Source: Acanthamoeba sp. SK_2022b
Taxonomy: Eukaryota > Discosea > Longamoebia > Acanthamoebidae
NCBI GenBank assembly: GCA_027943245.1
Contig: JANDJZ010000729.1
Span: 1-25,435 of the forward strand
Direction of reading: 5' to 3'
Length of the DNA: 25,435 bases
Shown here piece after piece: positions 1-12,457 of this stretch (position 1 is the stretch's first letter; the number at the start of each line of letters is the position of its first letter). A program made the translations under genes and the position numbers. The notes under the pieces were generated by a model. It saw only the letters and a program-made list of their open reading frames with translations, searched no databases and was not told where the DNA came from.

Positions 1-172
1 TTTTATTGGCTGGATGGTTGCCTGTGTGCCATACAATTGGCAATGCGAGGCGTGGTGGAAGGTTGGAAGCCATCCTCAAGAATGCCATCCATGCCATCCA
101 TGCTGTCCAGACCATCCACCATGGCTTCCCCACTGCAAAGCCTCCACTTGTGGGCATGTCAACAAGAATTTA

Positions 173-262
173 TACCACAACATCACAACACCACAACACC
201 ACACCATCACCACAACATCACCACAACACCACAGCACCACCACAACACTACAACAACACAAC
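173..262. repeat. CAA/CCA-rich low-complexity tract
   Basis: About 90 bases are built almost entirely of irregular ACA, CAC and CAT triplets, with nearly no G on the plus strand. The tract is an imperfect microsatellite. It makes His/Thr/Asn-rich open frames that should not be read as protein. Confidence 0.8.
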
Positions 263-819
263 CTTTGATTTCAAGATTTAGCTCCTCAAAATAGGTTTCA
301 ACTCCAAATCTCCCATTTTGTAAAGATAAAATTGCTTTTGGTGAAAATGAGTTTTTAGCCCAGATAACAAGTGATTTTTATTGCATTTCAAAAAATGTCA
401 ACTTATATACCCAGCATAACCCATGTTACAATGCATAATGTGGCCACTTCTCCAACAGTAACAACAAGTATCACTTAGGAATGCAAGGGCATTAAGGGTA
501 TTGAGTTGGCAGTAGATGGTGGTATGCAAGCTGTTTTTTTTAGACATGTGGAGGTCACAGCAGTAATGGTGGTTTCAGTAAAGATGTTGTAGTTAGAAGC
601 AATCAACAAGCTCAGTCATCCAGCCTGCATCACCCTTACTCAGTGATGAGCATTAAGATTTCATGAATTCTGCAGCAGCTCCATCATGGTGGCTGGTCAC
701 TGGTGAATGGTGATGGTGCAAATCACAAACATACAACTTTGACTGTCAATGGCTCCTTGAAGAAACCTGCCAGCTGTCTACTCAAATGCTGCTTGCACAC
801 AAAACTCAATGGCTCTGCA

Positions 820-1560
820 CTTTCTACATCTCCTTCACCTCTTCATGCTGCACTGTCATGCATGTGCAGGTGAAAGCTGCTTTATTGATGGCATGGCATT
901 AAGGTTTTGCCAGTGCACCTCCTTCACCACACATGTGCTTGCTTGCAACCAATGTGTCCACATGTGCAGTGTTCATGCAGCTCCTTCACCACACATCACA
1001 ACCTGCCATCTGGTCATGTATGAGCATGTGGTGCTGATGGCCTTCTTGGGGGTTTATGCTTGCCATACCATTGCATATGTGTATGCAAGGCTCATGCACC
1101 TCTGTCACCACAAAAATGCCTGCCATCTGGTCATGTGTGGGCAGGTGATGTTGATGGTCTTCTTGCCATTTCTCTCTGCTCTACCATCGCATACCCATAC
1201 AGAGTGCTCAAGCACCACCTTTACCATAAAAATGCTTGCTATCTGGTCATGTATGAGCATGTGATGTTGGAAGTCTTCTTGGCATTTCTCTCTGCTCTAC
1301 CATCGTGTACGTGTATGCAATGCTCATGCACCTCCTTCACCACAAAAAAGCCTGCAATTTGGTCATGTGTGGGCATGTGATGTTGGAGGTCTTCATAACA
1401 TTTATGCTTGCTACACCATCATGTATGCGTATGCAATGCTCATGCACCTTCTTTCCCACAATTACACCCTCTATGTTGTCATGTTTGGGGCATGTGTTGT
1501 GGGTGATCATGGTGCCATTTTTGCTTACAAGACCATCACAAAAGTATGCACATGATCTTT
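820..1560. repeat. Diverged tandem repeat, period about 116 bp
   Basis: The motif GGTCATGT and close variants recur at 1012, 1129, 1245, 1361 and 1477, a spacing of 117, 116, 116 and 116. Each is followed by a related GCATGTGATGTTG-like segment and a CTTCTTGGCATTT-like segment. A CATGCACCTCCTTCACCAC-like segment precedes it (near 1097, 1212, 1328 and 1444). Partial or more decayed units extend left, near 915 and 978. Neighbouring units differ by many substitutions, so the array is old. Because 116 is not a multiple of 3, any open frame shifts between units, which argues against a coding repeat. Confidence 0.8.
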
Positions 1561-2213
1561 GTTTTGCATGCCTTTACCTCACAGCATGATCTACTGCCAG
1601 ACCCAGCAAACATCATCAATGCTGAAAACAGTGTAAAGCTTGAACTAACAGGAAAATCTGGAGCCCTCATATGTGTATATGTGCCACATCAGAACCTGCC
1701 CTATCACTTGCGCCTATGGCTGACCCAGAGCCTCTTCCTGACCCCATGCCAGCAGACCCTTGAGTCACTCCACCTCTGTCTCACCAGTGACCTCATCCTC
1801 CAGGCGCAGCCTCCAGCCCCTGCATCTTCAGTCCACATGTGACTCAGCAAGATCAAGTACATAGATTGTTGACACTGCACCTTGCTCCATGCAAGCAGGT
1901 TGAGTGGGCATGCACAGTGGTGATGCAACAACTGGTGTGTGGCTGAACTTGCTCTCCTCACCTTGACAAGCCCACAGCAAACACACCCCTCACAATTGGT
2001 TCTTGTTCATGGTGGCATGCTTATACATGGTTTGCTGGTGAGGTGAGCAGGATTGGTGTGGTGATGTCTGAGACTGTTGGTCTTGCTCTTAGCATCTCTT
2101 CTCGAGAAACGACGAGTGAAAGTACATGGCTGTATTTGCACGGTGTAGGTAAACACAGGGCAGTTGGGCTTGGAACTGCGAACGAACTTGGGAGGAGCTC
2201 AGGTGGCTGTCGA

Positions 2214-2881
2214 CTAGAGGAAGTAGTCGGGTGTCCTCCGCGTGACATGCGGCTCGCCCCGCCGGGGCGCTGGATCAAATTGGAGGCTACGCGCGCAGCA
2301 AAACGGCGTGAATAACAGGACACACACACACACAAAAAAGCCCGTGAGTTGGCTTTTGGGGGGGGGGGCTACGTACAACATGTGTTTCATGTGTTCGTCG
2401 AGCTCCATGATAGCGGCCTGGTTGCCACAGCGGTAACAATAGTTGGGGGCAGAGAAGATGGTCACAACATTCTGCTCGTGGCACCAGTTATAGCCTTCCA
2501 TGACGAGCTGGTGGGCGCGGGCGACGAGGTTGAGGCCGTTGTTGTGGTTGAACTGCTCGGAGATATCCTGCCCGAAGGTGTAGCCGGCTCCTCGCGGGGA
2601 GACGCCCCAACCAGTCCTGTCGTCGGGGTCGGACCAAAGGAGGTCGCACATGGGGCCTTCGTGGGGCACCTCCTGAATTCGATCGAGCTGGCGCACGTGA
2701 TCGAGAGTATCGATGGAGGGCGAAAGGCCGCCATGAAGGCAGAAGATCTGTTGCTCGATGAGAGCGGTGAGAGGCAGGTAGTCAAACAGGTCCGTGAAGA
2801 ATTTCCACACGTTGGCGCTCCCGTACTTGCGCAGACACTCGTCGTAGAACCCGTATCTGGGGTTTGCCCCAACACAAGAAA

Positions 2882-2949
<68 letters not shown>

Positions 2950-3552
2950 TTACACAACATCAGCAAACACCGACCAGCATTTTCACAAGCATGGGGAGGG
3001 GGGGGGCCAAAAAAAAGACAATGGCCCTTCACTTTGGCCAAAGGAGCACGCACACTTGGGTGATTTGCCGACTTTCGTGATTACCGCGAAGGATGGTGAT
3101 GCGATGAGGGTACCTCACCTGGCCATCGCGCAATCATAAGTATACATTAGAAAACAGTTGAGCGGTGAGAGGAAGCGTTGGAGACTGAGGAGCACACCTT
3201 AAGCGCCACCAAAAGGGACACCGTTTCGACAGAGTAGTAGCCACGGTCGACGTAGTCCCCCATGAAGAGGTAGTTGGTTGAGGGAACCTCACCGCCGATC
3301 TTGAACAGCTCCATCAGGTCATGAAATTGGCCGTGAACATCACCGCAAACTGTCACGGGGCAGCGCACTGGCTGCACATTGGATTCATCCTGCAAAATTT
3401 CTCGCGCCTGCCCCAGTATTAGAATAGGTGGCGCAATGAAAGGACAGCGGGGGGAGTACCTTGTCGCACAAGCCCTTGACGTTGGCCTCGGAGAGAGGCT
3501 TGCACTGCCGGAGTGTTTCAATCCATTTATCTACATCCGTGTACTCGCCCAT
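2214..3552 (-). CDS. PPP2C: Serine/threonine protein phosphatase 2A catalytic subunit
   Basis: This is the catalytic C subunit of PP2A, a metal-dependent Ser/Thr phosphatase that works with A (scaffold) and B (targeting) subunits. Exons on the minus strand: 3552-3460, 3407-3198, 3118-3054, 2856-2377 and 2286-2214. They give 306 aa, close to the usual 309. Metal-binding and catalytic motifs are intact: GDVHGQ (about 53-58), GDYVDRG (about 81-87) and RGNHESR (about 112-118), followed by the [11 protein letters not shown] segment. The C-terminus TRRTPDYFL is the methylation and assembly tail specific to true PP2A, separating it from PP4 and PP6. GNHE lies in a 65-nt exon that is easy to miss. 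I chose the ATG at 3552 because the family starts about ten residues before the conserved D-x-W-I-E; an in-frame ATG at 3591 would add 13 residues. Intron 3 holds a long TG tract. Intron 4 is 90 bp with no in-frame stop. Confidence 0.96.
2885..2946. repeat. (TG)n microsatellite in PP2A intron 3
   Basis: About 30 uninterrupted TG units, reading CA on the gene's sense strand. The tract lies about 30 bases upstream of the 3' splice site of the 197-bp intron. Confidence 0.95.
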
Positions 3553-4388
3553 GACTGCTGCGTGACGACTGTAGGAGGATCCGAACGACAACGGGGCACA
3601 GCCTCGGCCCGCTCAAGCCAAGCGGACTTTGTTGCTAGGCATCGGAGATAGGGGGGAATAGGAAAAATGTATGTTCTATTCTTCTGGTGGTAGTGGAGCG
3701 CAAGGAAGATGGCGGGTGGGCCGAGAGAGAGAGAGAGGAGAGAGAGAGGAGAGAGAGAGAGAGAGAGAGCTTTGGTGGCGGGCGTGAACACGGGGCGGAG
3801 GGAGGAGAGGAGAGGGGCCACAACACCACGATGGGCAGGAGAGCTGCGTACCCCTGTCGCCGGCGGAAAAAGGATCCGCGGCAAAGTGCACACAATTCTC
3901 CGCCCAAGGCTGTGCGCGGACAACCACCACCCCGCACCACCCCCGAGGGAGCTTGCTCAGCTGCGGGTTGGGGGGAGCGAGCACGCCCCCCCCTGCGGTT
4001 CCCGCCCCGCACACACGATCGCCAGAGCCTGCGCACCACCTCGCGAGGTGGCTCACAGACCTGCGGATCGCGCCAACCACACCCACCCACTCAAAGACCA
4101 TTCCCGTGGGAAGCACGCACTCCCGACCGCCACCCAGCAGATACAGAGAGAGAGAGAGAGATTAGAGAAGAGAAGAGAGAAAGGAAAGGAAACAAACAGC
4201 GCCCACGCCCCCCGCCCACAAAACCTCGGCCCCCGCTGCCCTGGACGCTGCTCCTCTCTCTCCAGCCAAGGCCCCTTCGGGGCAAGCCTCCTTGGTCCGC
4301 GCGGCGTGTCGTCTCTCATGGCTCGCGTGTCGTCGTCGTCGTCGTCGTCGGTCGTCCTCGTGTGGCAATCGGGCGGCGGGGCGGCCGT
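3553..4388. other. Intergenic region between PP2A start and helicase stop
   Basis: This 836-bp stretch has no supportable gene. It should hold the PP2A promoter and 5' leader near 3553-3700 and the helicase 3' UTR near 4388. It contains GA-rich simple repeats at about 3723-3769 and 4145-4160 and is otherwise GC-rich. The overlapping open frames on both strands are low-complexity (Arg/Gly/Pro or Ser/Leu) and resemble no protein family. Confidence 0.6.
3723..3769. repeat. GA-rich simple repeat
   Basis: Nearly pure GA/GAG repeat of about 47 bases, 170-220 bp upstream of the PP2A start codon. It reads CT on that gene's sense strand. Confidence 0.85.
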
Positions 4389-6752
<2,364 letters not shown>

Positions 6753-7460
6753 ATGGCCGAAACCGGCCAAACGCACGAGGAAGGGGCGCACAAGACGACG
6801 AAAAGGAAGAGAAGCGAGGGGGCAGACGAAAAGGGGCAGCAGGGCGTTGAGCTGGCCAATGTCCCTCGCAAAAGCTGGCGGGCAGGCACCGGTAAGGATT
6901 ACAAAAAGATCAAATATTCCGCCAGAGAAGATGCCATCCTCTTGGCCTCCCTTCAAGATTACTGTTCCGTGCGTCTGCTTCTCGGCCCGAGACCGCTGCA
7001 TCTTTTAGACCCAACGCTAACTCCGCTGCCAAATGGGATTCTGTGTGTGTGTTGCCGCCAGACTGCCGGGCTGGGCTCAACCGAGGAGGCGGTGTACGAG
7101 TTCATCGAGAAAAAGGAGTGGAAGAATCACCGTGGGTGCTGGTTGGAGATTGGTAGAGCTTTCCTCCTGACCGATGGAGCTGCCCCCCCCCCCCGGTGAT
7201 AACAATAACAGTTGCTCACGCGCACCGTGATTGTCGCGGCAGCACGAGCGCTCCCACATCGCTCGCTGACGTCGATCTTTGAGCGAGCGAGGCGAACCCT
7301 GAACAAAAAACAAAAGAAGGGCCCGTGGGACCACGAGGAAGAGCAGCTGCTCCTCGAGTACTCTCCCCCCCCCCTCCCGCGCTTCCCTCGGGGCTCAATT
7401 CGAGGAGCAACGCCGTCTCCTGACCACCCCACCCACACGTGTCCTCCTCCCATGTTTTTA

Positions 7461-7526
<66 letters not shown>

Positions 7527-8946
7527 ACGCAGACTGCATCGGAAGCATGGCAACAACTATGAGCTCATCGGGGCCGAGCTGGGCAGGTGGCCCACCAGCG
7601 TGAGGGACAAGGTGCGCGTGTTGGAAAGCGCCAACGGCCAAATCGGCCGGGGACAAACCCCCTGGACTGACCGCGAAGACCGCAAGCTCGTCAAGCTGGT
7701 ACCGCCGCCTCCACCTCCTCCTCCTTGAACGGAGCCTCACAGTGAGAGAGGAGAGAGGAGACGTCGTAACACTCACGCCTCACCGCGCGCGCGAGCAGGT
7801 GCTGAAAGCGACCAACAACTTCGAAATAGAAGTGCCGTCGGGCGGCAGCTTCTGGGTGGAGGTCGCCAAGCGCATGCCCGGCCGCAACTATTCCCAATGC
7901 CGCATGCGCTGGTCGCGCGCTCATGACCCGCACGTGGACAAGGTGAGCGGCCGGATGACTCCCGGCGACCGTTGGCGTCTCCTCCAAAAGTGCGTTGCGT
8001 TCTCTCCCCCTCCCCCCATCCCTCCCCCAATCGTTCTGCATGGGGTCCCTCACCGCGATCCGCCTTTTTTGTTGGGTGGGGGTGGGGGTGGGGGGCTAAA
8101 TGCATGCCGCAGTCTGGTGGAGGGCGAGTACGAGTGTCGGCAGGACATCCTGTGGTCGGAGGCGAGCCGCGGTATTCCCTTGTACGTGCCTTCCCCTCCC
8201 CACTCCCCCACCCCCCCAGAGTGGCCCGCACGTCTCGTCTCGTCTCGTCTCGTCTCGTCTCTATCGCATCTACCGCGGCGACTGCACCTGATGCGCGCTC
8301 CGCTCTAGCGCACCGCATGTGGTCTGTCAGCGCTTTGGGCAGCTCTTGAGCAGATACGACATCGATGGGCATCGTCCCCTCGATGAGATTCTCGAGGAGC
8401 TGGCGGGTATGGGCTCACACCGGGCACCAGAGTGTTACCCCACTCTCCCTCCCCCCCCTCTCCGGCTAATCCCATTGGGCCGGCTGCGCAGGGCCACTTA
8501 AGGAGGCCTACGACAAGTGGTTGGAGAAGGGCGCGCCCGATATGGACACCCCGGAGGAGCGAGAGCGCAACGTAAAACATCGGGCCATGCAGGCACTGCT
8601 GAGGAGGGCGCGCATGGATGAGGAGGGTGAGGAAGGGGAGGAGGGGGAGAAGGGGGAGAAGGGGGAGAGGGAAGAAGAAGAAGAAGTAGACGCACCGACA
8701 GATACAGAAGGCGAGGACGAGCCAAACCTGTCTGCCCCGGAACTCTCCCCGCGTCAAGAAGCAGAACAGCCCAAGGCGACGAAGAAGAAGAAGAAGGAGG
8801 AGGAGGAGGAGGAAAAGAAGGAGAAGAAGCCAAGGGCCTCGAAGAAGACCAAGGCGGCGAAGAAAGCGAAGAAGCGAAAGACAGCCCAGGACAAGGAGTC
8901 GCCGCGGAAGCAAGCCAAGAAGAGGAAGCTCTCCCACAGCCCCTAA
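6753..8946 (+). CDS. REB1/TTF1-like Myb-domain DNA-binding protein
   Basis: A nuclear DNA-binding protein with tandem Myb/SANT repeats, resembling the Reb1/TTF-I/plant REB1-like group; animal and yeast members bind rDNA terminators. Exons: 6753-6968, 7062-7152, 7243-7357, 7533-7698, 7799-7989, 8113-8181, 8309-8406 and 8492-8946. They give 466 aa and all phases close. A basic N-terminus is followed by an ARALPHRSLTSIFERARR segment (about 103-120). Myb repeat 1 starts at GPWDHEEEQLLLEL and continues IGAELGRWPTSVRDKVR (about 128-170). Repeat 2 runs from TPWTDREDRKLV to NYSQCRMRWS (about 183-236). A weaker third repeat starts at RMTPGDRWRLL (about 248-298). Residues from about 345 are a Glu-rich then Lys-rich tail ending in KKRKLSHSP, a likely nuclear localisation signal. 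The ortholog group is inferred from pattern and needs a profile search. Confidence 0.85.
7465..7526. repeat. (TTA)n microsatellite in intron 3 of the REB1-like gene
   Basis: About 20 TTA units end only a few bases before the 3' splice site (AACGCAG, exon at 7533). The intron also has a 10-C run just after its donor. Confidence 0.95.
8231..8260. repeat. (CGTCT)6 microsatellite in intron 6 of the REB1-like gene
   Basis: Six perfect copies of the pentamer CGTCT lie within the 127-bp intron 8182-8308. The tract is pyrimidine-rich on the sense strand. Confidence 0.9.
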
Positions 8947-9281
8947 GCCCCTGGCCCGCTTGTGGTCATGCAGGCGCTGCAAGAGCGCTCTCGAGTGACA
9001 GCTGTGGGAGAGCGCGTGTTTTTGGACCACGGCCAAGCAACTTCTTCTACTGCTTTATTCAGACTTGGATGCGAGAAGGGCAAGCAGGTGGGACAGGGAC
9101 GCCTTGGGGGCCTCTCGCGCAGAGAGAGGAGAGGGGCAAAAGGGCGGCACCACAAACGCGTCCGCGGGTTGCGCCCCGGCCTTGAGGTCGCTCAGCACGG
9201 TAATCATGTTGGAGCTTCCTGCACACTCACGCACGCGCGCGCGCAATATCAGACAAGCGGTCCGCGCAGGAAAAAAGTCGT
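8947..9281. other. Convergent intergenic region
   Basis: 335 bp between the stop codons of two genes transcribed toward each other, presumably holding both 3' UTRs. I see a short alternating CG/CA patch at about 9233-9244 and no gene. Confidence 0.55.
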
Positions 9282-10150
9282 CTAGATGGTGCCGGCCGTA
9301 CCATCGTGAAGGGGGTTGACTTGGAAGGAGAAGAGGGTCAACGGCTGGCCCTTGAAGATCCACGAGTACTTTTCGTTCTCCTCGGGTGAAACATACCTGC
9401 ACGGGGGCACGACGCGACGTGTGCGGTGCGTTAGGAGCCAAGCACTGATGACCGGCCTCAGAAACTGGGCGCTCGGGGGAGGCGTACTGCCAGCACGAAG
9501 CACCGCACATGTCGGCGTCATCGTAGTCTTGTCGACGTGTTGGAAACCAAACGCGCGTGTAAGAGCGAAGCGAGACGATTGAGACAACACAACACGAGGC
9601 CCGGGGGGGGGGGGAGCGTACAGGCCCAGGAAAGGAGGTGGGCGATCTTGGGGGTGAGTGCGACGGGTTGGCACAAGGGCGGCCGCGTGTTGGCGACGGA
9701 CGCCACGTTGTCGAAGAAGAAGCTCGTGCCCGTCGCCAGATCAAACAATACGGAGCCCTCGTGGTGGCCCCGCCTGCTCAACCCGAAGTCGAAGTTGATC
9801 CTGCGCCACACAGCTGTCCGTGAGCAGGCCTCTGCTGGCAACTCGGCACCAACTACTAATAGAAATATATATGAAACACACAGAGCGTCTACCTTGTCCG
9901 GGCAGCGGCTCTGTCTTGGAGAATGGTGGCTACGCCGGAGGAGGAGGAAGAACAATCAATGGGAGACGAGGGGAGGACGCGGTGAAAAAGAGATTGGGGG
10001 GGGGGTACCCGAAAAGGGGAAGAAGTTGATGAGGACCCCACTTATCGTGGCATTCCAGGACACGGGTATGGAGGGGCGTTGGATTGTCTCCCCCCGAGCA
10101 GTCGCCGCCAGCGCCAGCGCCAGCAGGAGACACCACACCAACCGCCGCAT
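9282..10150 (-). CDS. Secreted protein of unknown function
   Basis: I do not recognise the family. Proposed minus-strand exons: 10150-10037, 9929-9893, 9813-9622, 9527-9488 and 9396-9282. They give 165 aa. The first 20 residues are a clear signal peptide (MRRLVWCLLLALALAATARG), so the product should enter the secretory pathway. The mature part has short conserved-looking blocks: IPVSWNATIS (with an N-glycosylation sequon), RRINFDFGL, GSVLFDLATGTSFFF, then DMCGASCWQYVSPEE and a C-terminus ending NPLHDGTAGTI. The CGASC pair suggests disulphides. The layout (strand-rich, Trp/Tyr/Phe-rich) suggests a small beta-sheet extracellular domain, which is only an impression. The exon 1-2 junction is uncertain: the donor could be GTCCTC at 10036 (used here; the same hexamer fits a MON1 intron) or GTACCC about 27 bp downstream paired with a different exon 3 acceptor. 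Confidence 0.65.
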
Positions 10151-10274
10151 GCAGGTGTGCGCTGTTCGATGGTCGGTGTGGTCAGCCGACCAGTCAGGAG
10201 AAAAGGAGAAAAGGGAAAAAGAAAAAAAAGAGGAAAGAGGAAATTTTTGTGTTGTCTCTCTACATGGCGGAGCG
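10151..10274 (-). promoter_or_regulatory. Short promoter interval upstream of the secreted-protein gene
   Basis: Only 124 bp separate the secreted-protein ATG from the stop codon of the tandem upstream gene PEX10. It must carry the PEX10 3' end and the promoter of the next gene. Its main feature is an A/G-rich block at about 10200-10250, pyrimidine-rich on the sense strand. No clear TATA box is visible. Confidence 0.35.
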
Positions 10275-10822
10275 TCAGGAGTAGTTGTGGAGGCGCGTGA
10301 GAGCGGCCGGGGTTATGGTGCGCCTGCACATGGGGCACTCTGGCTGTCCGTCGTGTATAAAAGGTCGACGTGCATAGAGTAGAAAATGTGCGCGTGCAAC
10401 GTTTGAGTTTGGCCAGCACAGGTAGTAACGAACACGTACAAGTAGAGCGTGGCGCGCACCTTGGCCTTGCAGGCTTCGTGGATGCAGTACCAGCAGTAGA
10501 GATGGCCACACGGCGAAGCGGTGGTGAATTTGCGTGGCTCAAGGCACAACCCGCACGTGGGCGCCTCCTCGTGGGGCTCGCCCCCACTTTGCCGAGCCTT
10601 GGCGACCTCGGCCTCCTCGGCCAGTCGCTGCTCCTCGTCGTTCTGGGCGTCTTTGTCATGCTCGTCCGCGCCGCCGCCGGCAGTTGCCGTGTGCAGGCTG
10701 GAGCGCTCGGCGAACCACATGAGGCCCTGGATGCCCAGCTGGGCGAAGATCATCAACCCGAGCACGTGGTATTGTAGCCGTGGCTCGGTCACCTTGCGGT
10801 TGAACACCTGTGCATGGCTCGT

Positions 10823-10874
<52 letters not shown>

Positions 10875-11804
10875 ATCATGAACCATCCATGAAAACCACG
10901 CATGCACGAGCTCGCACGCACACACGCACAGAAAGCGGTAGGAGGCAGGCGCACATATTCGATGCCAGCTGCGCGCTTGGAGATGTGGTAATACACCCCT
11001 GCCAAACACAACACGTGTGCGTTGCGTTGGTGGGTGGTCTGTTACGGCCCGAGACCCCCTGCAGGGCGGGTGGGGCGGGTAACCGATGGAGGATACGCGG
11101 GGGGGGGGCTGTGTGTACCAAAGAGATAGAAGAGGCCGAGGTGAAGGCGCTTGTAGAGCTTCACGGACTGCCCGATGCGCGGGATGTTGGTCTGCAGGAA
11201 CCGCGCGGTCGGTTCCTCGAACCGGTGGGCGTCGAACCTGGCCTTGGCCGCCCGATACCACCGCATCACGGACGCCACGGGCGAAAAGACCAGCTCTGCA
11301 GGCGAACGCCGCCACGTCAGCGCAGAAGCCACCAACCAACCAACCAACCAACCAACCAACCAACCAACCAACCAACCAACCAACCAACCAACCAACCAAC
11401 CAACCAACCAACCAACCAACCAACCAACCAACCAACGACGCGTTCTTGTCGCGGAAATCACCGGCCACACACTCACTGTCACCCGTCGCTGCCGCCACAC
11501 AGCACACAGAGCAAGTGCTAGGCGAGAGGGGGGGGGGCACCCTCATCGAGATGGCCAAGGCGCTGCCGGTGTTGGAACTGCATGGCCGGCTGGTGGAGCC
11601 GCGGACGGGACATGACGAGGAGCCTGCTCGCGAGCGAGCGGTAGAGGAACGGCACCACGATGGCCGCGCACACGAGCGCCGCCCGCCGCATGAGCTCCGG
11701 CGGGGTTCCGTCGGTCGACGTCACCTGCACCAGGTCGCAGTACTCTTCGCCCAACGTCTGCATCCCTGTGCCCAACGAACCGAACCACGAGCGCGCGCGC
11801 GCGA

Positions 11805-11836
<32 letters not shown>

Positions 11837-11907
11837 TGTGTGTGTAGAGAGAGAGAGAGAGTGTGTGTGTGAGACACAGGTGAGAGTGTGTAGAGAGAGA
11901 GAGAGAG

Positions 11908-11962
<55 letters not shown>

Positions 11963-12457
11963 AGAGAGAGAGAGAGTGTGTGTGTGTGTGCATGTGTGAG
12001 ACACAGGTGGGAGTGTGTGCGGGGAGGTGAGCAAACGGTGGCCACCGCGTGAGAACGAAGCAAGCCAAAAGAGGGAGGTGTGGACGAGGAGGGGGCAGTA
12101 CGTGCCTCTGACCGTGGTTAGGGCGTAGTAGCAGAGGTCGGTGAGCAGCTTCGCGTGCGCCTTGTGCGCTTGCGCCCACTGCGGGCCTACAGTGTTGCTT
12201 GAGTCTCGATGTGTTTTGTGGGGGGAGGTGTGCACCGCGTCAAGAAGAACGTGATGCGTACCAAAGGAGCGCAGGACAAGGTCCAGGGTGGAGGAGTAGA
12301 GCATCTTGCGGTAGAAATCGTCCTTCATCGATGCACGAAGGATGTCCGGCTGGGCAGCTGGCGTGAACTGCAACCCCGCACTAGCATTATTCACATATCC
12401 CTCTTGCCCATGGCTCACGTCCCCTTGGTGCGGTGCCGATGGTGGAGATGCATCCAT
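10275..12457 (-). CDS. PEX10: Peroxisome biogenesis factor 10 (RING E3 ligase)
   Basis: PEX10 forms, with PEX2 and PEX12, the peroxisomal-membrane ubiquitin ligase that ubiquitinates the import receptor PEX5 so it can be recycled. Minus-strand exons: 12457-12262, 12186-12106, 11765-11541, 11295-11119, 10998-10955, 10807-10460 and 10343-10275. They give 379 aa. The N-terminus has the family block [17 protein letters not shown], then [20 protein letters not shown], with hydrophobic membrane segments between about 95 and 270. An acidic linker ([13 protein letters not shown]) leads into the C3HC4 RING at about 326-363: CGLC, then CGHLYCWYC, then CPMC split over the last intron. Intron 2 appears to be GC-AG (AGAG/GCACGT); this junction restores the conserved L-T-T-x-x-G-x-Q-T-L-G-E-E-Y spacing exactly. 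Introns 2, 3 and 5 hold long simple repeats. Confidence 0.94.
10824..10872. repeat. (CA)n microsatellite in PEX10 intron 5
   Basis: About 24 CA units, reading TG on the sense strand, about 15 bases upstream of the 3' splice site. Confidence 0.95.
11331..11436. repeat. (AACC)n tetranucleotide array in PEX10 intron 3
   Basis: About 26 near-perfect CCAA units (TTGG on the sense strand) fill more than 100 of the intron's 245 bp. All frames stay open through the array, producing spurious PTNQ and LVGW repeat peptides. Confidence 0.95.
11801..11990. repeat. Compound GT/GA microsatellite in PEX10 intron 2
   Basis: Alternating blocks of GT and GA repeats make up more than half of the 340-bp intron, the longest one I modelled. 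On the sense strand it reads CA and CT, giving a very extended pyrimidine-containing region upstream of the acceptor at 11766. Confidence 0.9.

Larger units (their letters stand above)
1..2213. other. Gene-free, AT-richer flank with repeats
   Basis: I find no credible gene here. Open frames on both strands are short, have low-complexity translations and match no family I know. Base composition is clearly less GC-rich than in the genes to the right. The change occurs at about 2040-2220, just before the PP2A stop codon. The stretch contains a CAA/CCA low-complexity patch and a diverged tandem repeat, listed separately. The remainder (about 290-820 and 1560-2213) looks like unique non-coding sequence. 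The last part probably contains the 3' UTR and polyadenylation region of the PP2A gene, but I cannot identify the site. Confidence 0.6.

Noticed and set aside
809..1589. Overlapping plus-strand frames rich in His, Cys and Met in the left flank
   Set aside because: They arise from the 116-bp repeat. The frame changes between units because 116 is not a multiple of 3, and no codon-level conservation is seen between copies.
3635..4116. Minus-strand frames between PP2A and the helicase as an extra gene
   Set aside because: They overlap in three frames, are Arg/Gly/Pro/Ser low complexity, cross GA repeats and lack any recognisable motif.
10814..11820. Peptides made of repeated TH, PTNQ or LVGW units
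   Set aside because: They are translations of the CA and CCAA microsatellites inside PEX10 introns.
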